From Diphasiastrum complanatum (Eukaryota; Streptophyta; Lycopodiopsida; Lycopodiales; Lycopodiaceae), in contig CM055109.1 in NCBI GenBank assembly GCA_029204225.1, positions 29,264,361 to 29,328,360 of the forward strand: 64,000 nucleotides of DNA, read 5' to 3'. A program made the translations under genes and the position numbers. Of the stretch, positions 44,701 to 53,700 are shown piece by piece. The first letter of the stretch is position 1, and each line of letters starts with the position of its first letter. The notes beneath the pieces are model-generated. The model was not told the origin of the DNA, did no database searches, and saw only the letters and a list, made by a program, of their open reading frames with translations.

Positions 44701-47700
44701 AGGATGGGCGTGATGAAACGAAAAAGGCGTATGATTTCATGCTTGGTCGCATTGGTATGTTATTTGGCTTGGTTTGCAGTATTTCATGTGTACCTGTATG
44801 TGAGAATGTAACATTGGCACCTCTTTATCAAGGAAATAAGTCTTTGTTCCACGGGGGCCATAGTTGCAAGGAACCCCATAACCTCACTAGGGAACGTGGA
44901 AACAACATTCCATGAGAGTTCCACCATGGGAACACAAAAAAAAATGTATTTGATGTGCGCAAATGCCTCTGCTGGGGGAGGGGGGGGGGGGGGTGTTCTG
45001 CTGCATTCCCCTTAAGTCTGAAGTTTTTTATGTTTTGTAATATAAATTCAGTAAATTTATAATTTCAACGCTAGCTCTAAGAATCAAATTGTCACATCGT
45101 TCACATGATGATGTCATGTCCCCCTATCCCGTTCTCCCCACTGAAAGGTTCCCATTTGGGGGTTCAGGCATTCCTCCTTTCTCTTTTCCTCAAAACTGTG
45201 ATGGGAACATGTATGTTGATGCTGGGCAGTTTGATCGAAATTTTTGTCGTTTTTAACTTCACACATCTTTGTGCTTCTATTCAATCAAATTCTAAGTGTT
45301 ACTTTTTCTCTGGAGAAGGGCGCACTTGCATGTCAAAACTTTGTCATCACTTCCTTCCTCTTAAATACTGTAAAGCTAAAAGATTACGATATATTGCCCA
45401 ATACACATATTTCGAAGCTAATGCTGCTATACTTTGTGGGTGGCCTTTTTGTAAGGTGTGATGAGCAGCCTAGAGTTATTGTGCCTATGCTTTTGACATT
45501 TACATATGCATTGTGGTTGTGTTTTGTACACATGCACACATGTGCATGTTCCTGTGCATATGTTTAAAGCATAAGTTTCCGCTCCATACATTTTGGCAGC
45601 GTATGTTCCAGCTCATATGTATGGAATGAACGTTTTTTGAAAACAAATTGTTTTGATTTTTAAGTTCAAAATACATCCAAAAGAAATATTTGAAATTCCA
45701 CATAGAATGCATACAGAACAATGTTTCGTACGCTACGGAACTATGGTCCAACAACACCTTGCTGAGTTCCAAAACTAATAAATTATCAAACAAATAAAAA
45801 GCAGCAGCTTGAGATTTCCATATGCTCCAGATGTCAAACAGTTCTACCATTTGAAGGTTAAAATATTGTAAGACATGAAATCAATTTCACCAAGCTTTAA
45901 TATAAACTTTTGTGTCGTGAGTCTGACAGCCGGTTAGCTAATCTTGCAAAACAAAGGAAATTTTGACTAATTATTTCTTGTACGTTCACAAGGATCTAAT
46001 ACTTAGAAAATATGGTTTTTCTGACAGCAATAATGGCTTGTTAATGAATACAGATTGTGTGTCACTCAAATCACACTCTGGAATTAGATATTGACATCTG
46101 TTTGTCCAACAGGCATGGACATAGCGGCAGGACCGATGTGGCTGGAATATATTGCTTTCTTGAGAACAGCTCCGGTGGGTCAAATAAGGATATTCCCTTC
46201 TTAATGCAGGCCTGAGAAATAAGAAAAACGATCAAAAAGTGCATGCTGATTTTGCAAGTTATCTTTTTCTCTTATTATTGTCAAGGTTGTCATTACAGGT
46301 TCCTTGGACATGCAAATGTAAGTTTTCTTGAGTGCCAGGTGTGACCAGTGGTGAAATGTTGAATAGGTGTGCATGTGTTGAAAGGAAAACCTCGAGGGGT
46401 ATTTTGAAGTGAGTGTTTGGTCATTGGAGATTACTCGTGGAAGTGGGGATTTGGACTGTTGTGTTTGAGTTGCACTAAGCTCTTTGTGACAATGATCAAG
46501 AGAAGTTCCTAGTCGGCTTTTGATAAAGATCGCTTTTTGGACATTAAATATACAATACTGGAAGCTTGAGATTTTGATGCTGTTGAATTTGTTGTGGGGA
46601 TTACTGCACTATACAAGAAAACTATATCAATATAAAACACAAGCAAGGGCAACTTGTTAGTCACTCGTTTTGAGATTTTGATTGGAATAATCTGGATGTC
46701 AATCTAAACAACTGCCAACATATCAATAATTTTAGATTTATGGTAGAGAAATGTAACATGCTGATTTTGGATATTGAAGCTTTTTGGGGATGTGTACCAG
46801 GTTACTGCACCTCAGGAAGATTCACAGCGGATGACTTCAGTACGCAAAGCCTACCAGAAGGCTATTTTGGCCCCGATCCATCACGTGGAGCAGTTGTGGA
46901 AGGAATATGAAAATTTTGAAAATTCTATCAGCCGTGCTCTGGTTGGCTGTTCGTCCTAGAAGTCACTGCTTAGCAGTGAATGTTACACAGATGTAGCACA
47001 AAAAATTTCAATAAAATTGAAAGCTCAAAAAATTCAAAATCTTCTGTGTCTATTCATGATGTATGCTATTGATTTTATGGATTCTCTGCATGCTTATCGG
47101 CATTGTGTTTCATTCTCTTTCTAGCTGTTGTGGTTGTGTTGGTATGGAATGTACAAGATTAATTAGACATGGATGATAAAGAACTTAATGCCGACTGTGC
47201 TTATTTCAGTTTAGCATCTTACAAGCGTTTAAGACCACCTAAGGGACCAAGAAAGATCTATAACTTGAGATAGTGAAATTTTTGGAGTGACCTCGGGGTT
47301 GTTGAGCTGTTTTTTATTCGAAGAATAAAGAGCTTCGATTCAAGGAAGTGGAAAGCTGGATCTAGGCAACGATAAGTTTATAAAATTCATAAAGTTCGGT
47401 GTTTATGCAGGCTAAAGGTCTTTTGGCAGAGTACCAGCCTAAGCACTTCAGTGCGAGGGCTGTTTATAGGGAGCGCAAGAAGTTTTGCGAGCGTATTGAT
47501 CAAAACATGCTAGCTGTGCCTCCTACAGGCTCTATCAAAGCAAGTTCCGCCTTTTAAACTGTGCCTGTTATTCTTTTTTTGCACTTATTTAACAATCTTA
47601 GCTGATCTTTCTTTCAATATAATTGTGAGAGTTTGTTTTATTCTGTGTAGTTTTTATCCTTGAGGCATGTTGTTCTCTCAGTTGAAAGGCAATATCATCT

Positions 47701-50700
47701 AGTTTAACTTTGCACTAGCTTGAGTGCGTCGACTTCTGCATGCTCAGCCATTACAGTAATGTCTGTATGTATTCTGCAAGAATCAGCAAAAGTCACATAT
47801 TTAGTTAGGTTCGGGGTTTTTGCTTGGGGAGACAACATTAAACGTGTAATTTGTTTCACATATTGCTTGCATGGAAGGTGTAAATAGGTGAAGCAAAATC
47901 TATGGGCACTATGTCGATATGCATGCACAAAATGTTAGAATTTTTACTGCAAGGTAGTTTTATGGGACAGTTTCTATGAATGGGAAACCATATAGACATT
48001 GTAAATGCGAGGTCTCAAGCAATGTATTGCAAGTCACGAGCTTAATTTCGTGATCAGGCTACTTAGAAGTGATTGTGAACAAGGTGAATCTGGAACCTAA
48101 TAGCATCAGACCTAAGATCAGTTGTGTTATAGCTTAACAGTAGATCAGTTGTGTTATAGCTTAACAGTAAAAGCAAGCATATATATATATATTTATAATC
48201 TGGTAAGCTAACTGGGAAATAAAAGAAATAAATGGATAGGGGAAGGCCATGTGGTTTTAGAAGCAAAAGCCAAAAAAACTACCAAACGACTTGCAATATG
48301 GATTGAGGTGTAAAATAAGAGTCATGATTGAAGTGAAGAAAAGTGCTTGAAAATATAGAGGGTCATCAGCCCAATATTTAAGAAGACCTTCAACGGCCTC
48401 AATGGCCTTATTATGGGTGGGCCAACCTACTGTATGTAGGATGTACCAGTATTGACAGATAACTCAGGTGGCAGAAAGTTACTCCGAGGTAAGATATGTG
48501 GCAATCCAATGAGCTTGTATGGGTAAGTAGCCTCAAAGAAATGATTGAGATGGACCTGGCTGTTGCGGTTTGGTATAGCCAAGTTTGTGTCCACTGGCTA
48601 ACTATTCCAGTCGGTAGGTGTTTGAGCTATCCACTCCAGCAAGGAACAGGGTGACCCTTAAGCTGGTTGAATCTGACATGAAGCTTGGCAAGGAGCCGAT
48701 CAATTTGATGGAGCCCCTGTGGCCCTGTAGTTTGGATAGGATGGTCAGCGTCTACGCTTGAGCTATAGATTGGAGATTCCATATCAAGAGATAAAGCACT
48801 TGAGTATACATGCATTGGGACATGATGAAGAGCCCATGATGCATCTGTTGGGCTCTCTATTAGTCACTCTAATAGAGTCTCTACTGATATAAACCTGATG
48901 AGGCTCACAAGTTTTGGGATCCTCACATCTTGACTGGTTGCTGTGATTAATTGCACTTGCTTATTAGTCCAACTCATTCCTTTAAGAGTGATCACTGCGA
49001 GCAGTAGGGAGCATGGAGAACAACTTCATGATTTGTAACAGCCAATGAGACTGTTAGTGGTTTTCTCTCTGCTATTGGTTTGAAGCTCCAAAGTTCTGAT
49101 GCTGTGAAGAAGAAAGAAAAATAAGTCGATAGGTTGCTGTGATACAACTCTTATTGGTGACAACGAAATCCGCTAGCCTAGATCATGGCGGATGCGTTCT
49201 CCAACAACGAATACCACCAAGATGATTGTTCCTCTCTTGGAAATTGAATTTGGATGTGGAATTTCTACAAAGAACCTGGCAACTATCCTTCCTTACTCCA
49301 CAACTCGATAGTCCTATATTCCTGGAAAGAATTTTAGGCTCTAGCCTCTTCTAGTCAGCTTATGAGGAAGTTTAAGTGATCCAGCTGTCGTTTGTGTGAT
49401 ATCTTTGGGACTGTGCTAGTTGGTAGTTCCTCCAAACTCGTTCATTGAGGAAAAGTTTCTGAGTCCACCTTAATTTGTTTCAAGAGTCACTTTTCATATC
49501 CCTTTGAAGTTCACAGTCCATTTTCTTTTTAAGTGATTGTCAACATGGGCAAATGCATTAAAACTATGGAAGCAGAGTGAAAATATATTTATGGTTACTT
49601 CTATGTGAGCAAATATTATCTTTACTATTCCTAATCAAAAACATGTGCTATTTTTGCACATCAATGGTACATGTGTAAGTTTTTTCTTGCTAAAACATCA
49701 GTGTTATGTACATGCAGTGCACATGCAGGTCTTTGGCCTGGATTTTTGTATCATTCAGCAGGCTATATTTTGCTTTTCAGCCTCAAACTTTTCAATTTTC
49801 CTCTGAGACCCAAGTATCTAATTATATGTAATTGGTCCTGCTTTATACAAATTATTTTTTAATAACTTCTGGAAAACTGGGAGCTGGTGATCTCATATCT
49901 CATCATCAACTTTTTTATTTAGACCTGTAGAATGGGCAGGTAAAACTGGTAGATATTTGTTATCACACAAGGTTGTAACTTGTCATATAAGCTTGGTTTA
50001 CGGTTGTCATGAGCTTATGGAAAATTTGTAGCACACCTGGTGTGCTTCATGGATTATTTACAGTAAGGATGCACCTTACGACACTTGTAGTTAGTATGCA
50101 CCTGTGCAGCATAATCACAACTTCAAATTGCTCTTCCTCACATGGCCTTTGTAGGGCGGCTCTCAGATATTTTTCCCCAGAACTTTTTATAATAAATCTC
50201 TTAATGTGAAGGTTCTAGTTTTTTAAATTCTATCACGTGGTAGAAATGAACAAGTTTGTTCGTCTTACTATAAAAGTTTGGTTGCCAGTTAGCAAAGACT
50301 TATATTTGAGTTTTGTATCATGACCGTGTGTGGTTTGCATTGTTCAATATAGGTGTTTGTTCCAACAAACTAGCACTTGAAATGCTTTTGTAACCTGATG
50401 AATTTCTTTATCCTTTAGGAAACCAAGAAATTTGATTGATTTCTTAGCAAATGCAAGGGGAGGAAGGAAAGGATCTAAATGATTTGCAGCAGCTTGATGA
50501 GAAATATTTATGCACAACTTACCTTCGTGTGCTCCAAGCCTTTTTTGAAATTTTTTTGTAGCTCATATCCTTAAACTGCAATATATGTGCAACCTGCAAG
50601 TCTTGGAAATGCGATTGTGGTCAACCGTGAAAGCTTGTCCTGAAAGTACTTGTCAATGACTTTTGCAGTATTCATAATGATCCGCCACTTGTGAATGCTC

Positions 50701-53700
50701 CTAATGGCTCATGGATCAGATTGGAATATATCAGGGCTTTCAATTTTCATTGAGAAGCTTACATTCCTTTGTTTGGGAAAGGAAATTTAAGCTCTTTTTC
50801 ACAATATTTTTGGCATGTTATCATGAGTTTGTAACTTTTTGCCACAAGTTGCTGGTGCTTTTGTGTGCAGGAGGAACAACAATTAACTGCATGGAAGCAA
50901 CTACTAGCATTTGAAAAGTAAGCCTTTTTCTGGCCTTTAATATGTATGGAGTTTGAACAGGCTGGTCAGAAGTTTATTACTGAATGAGACTTATCTCATT
51001 TACAAATATGGGTGACAATTTGGCAGATATAGCTTTTTGTCCATTTAACCCCTGAGTTAAGATACCTGAGAATTTACAAGACATGGGGATATGTTAGATC
51101 AAGTAGTTTACCAAGGCAGCACTAATGAAAATTTCCATAGTTGTGACACTGTCACAATCAGCATCACTACAACGATCTAGGCTTTTTCTGATCACCATCG
51201 AAGTAAATCTGGTACAGCAGGGGTAACCTATTTCTTTTCTTTTCTATAAAGAACTTATTTTTTTTCTTATCAATTGGTGTTTTTTTTCTAAAATGTCAAC
51301 AGAGCAAATCCTCAAAGATTGGAGCCTTCTGCATTAACAAAAAGGGTTGCATTTACGTATGAACAGGTAGGAATGTAATTTTTTGTGCTACTTTGAGAGT
51401 GTTGAGATGATGGAGGATATGTAGAACCCTGCATGTTAATGGTCCACTGTTCAACACAAACAGAGTCTGTTGTGGTTAACAGAAGGCTAATATAGGAAGT
51501 GTCTACCTTGATATCTTTAATATATGATGATTTGTAATTTTGTATGTTAACAATGATGAGAACCTTGAAACTTTCAATGAAAAGTTCAAACACAAATTTA
51601 ATATACCGAGTTTCATTCTGTCTGGGTGATGTAGTGCCTCATGTATCTGTACCACTATCCAGATGTATGGTATGACTATGCAACGTGGCATGCCCAAAAC
51701 GGCTCACCTGACTCTGCAGTAGTAGTTTTTCAGCGAGCATTGAAAGCCTTGCCAGGTGTGCTGTCTTCTTTACTTGAATTGTTCTTAAGATTCATAGAAG
51801 AGCTGTTAATCTTGCTACCATAATTCCCTTTGGTTTAGGATGTTTTTTTCTTCAAACTTTTTGTATCTTATGCATCTACATTATGAAATGAGCATGTTCT
51901 GCTGCATCAACATGGTGGAATGAGCATTCCGGAACACTTTTAATTTTTTTTTAACACTAAAAAGTCAAACAAAAAACATCAAAAAGATCTTTTATTCACT
52001 GAAAATTAAAATTCTTAAACCTTAAAACATTTGCAAATAATTAATGTAAACCTCAAAAGAAAGAAAAAAAATTAAAAAAACAGCAGCTTTCTGGGAAACC
52101 CTAATAGAATTTCCAGGATTGCATTCCAGAATGCATGCTGCAATTATGGGGCTATATAATTTTCTTAACTATATATGCTTAACAGAGTGTGGACTATGTA
52201 TAGAGATTTATGTCTATATGTATGAATGGGCGTAATTGAGTACAACCACATATCCTTCTTTGATGGAACTTGAACGTGGGTCTTCATTGCAACTAGAAAC
52301 ACTCTTATCCAATTTGTTTACGGCGCATGCAGACATAGTGCATATAGCAGTGAATTCATGATGCAGTGAACAATCCAAAAAGCACGTCTTGAATCATCGG
52401 CAATATGCGACCCAGATAGCAAATGTTAGGAAAAAACGTTGATTTTCAATCACATGTTGGATCCAAATTTCAGATAGCAAGATTAGCTCATCTATCCATT
52501 TTTATTCATAAAGTAGGCCAATAAGTTGTCTTTCACAAATTCATCCTTACTTTCACTTGTCATCCATGAGTTTGGGACCCAGCTAGCATCAGAGTGATAA
52601 TTACTTGCAATAGTTCATCATTCCAAAAGGGCTTTTCCCTCAATACGCAATCGTTTAATAGTCTTATGTTGTTACCACCCTTTTATATAGTCCCTCAAAT
52701 ATTTTTTAAGAAAAAGCAAAAGAATATCAAATTTGATTTTTGCTCTCCAGAAAACTTTAACCCTATTTCAAGGAATGCGATCTGGATTGTGTTCTAGATC
52801 TCGGGTTGCAACTATGATATAGTGTGTATTCTAAATTGATAGTTTATAGTATATTATATACACTGTGTGGCTAGCCTACAAGATATGTAGTAAATGTACA
52901 TCACGGCTGCCCGTTCCGGAACAAAAAGCCCTCTGGAACTCGTTCCAGAACGCGTTCCGTTCCGGAATTTGACCAAAATAAGATTTAAAAAGATACGTAT
53001 TCTTTTAACACACGATTAGAGCAAAAAGCAAGCCTCCTATTCTTCCGATTTAACAGAAGCTTGATGCGCACAGCCGAAGGAGAAATTGGTGAACTTTGGA
53101 GGCTTTCCATCTGTCCCTGTCATTGTGATAGTGTCGGACAAAAAGTCTTCTGCCAAAGTAGATCCATCGCTGTAGCCACATTGAAATCTGCATCTGATCT
53201 TACTGCAATGGACATCGCAGCCAAGCCCTCTGCATTGTGAAGATAGACAACGAATGGGCTTTTGTAGGAGGGAGAGGTTTTAAGATTTGGCACAGGTTGC
53301 ATCGCGCCCACAGCAGATCGCTACCCCGTGTCAGTATTGTAGGAAGGATTGAGTGTGTTCTCTTCTGTTTCTGACTTGATGAATGGCAGGTTCGAGGGAT
53401 AAATTTGTGCAATTCAGCTTCTATTTGATGAGTGACAGGTTTAAAGAAGCTTGATTCTGACTAGATAAATAGGTACAACAAGATTTACACATATCAAGAT
53501 GCATCCCTCAAAAAGGAGGAACATGCGGCCGGCAGGTGCTTTAATACCTGTTTTTCAATATTTAAAAAATAACGTTCCGACCCAGTACATTCCGGCGGAA
53601 CGTGCTGTACGGAACGTATAGTACATTCCGCCCCAAAAGGGTTGGAACAGGTTTCTAAGATGTACATACTATTGTCACATAAATGCATGTTCCGTTCTGA

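Noticed and set aside
45525-45565. CACACATGTGCATG alternating stretch as a regulatory palindrome
   Set aside because: Imperfect, short and common in AT-rich introns; no further support.
52430-52620. Minus-strand YSDASWV-like reading resembling copia RNase H
   Set aside because: Only a short motif with no supporting downstream or upstream segment; too weak to call.
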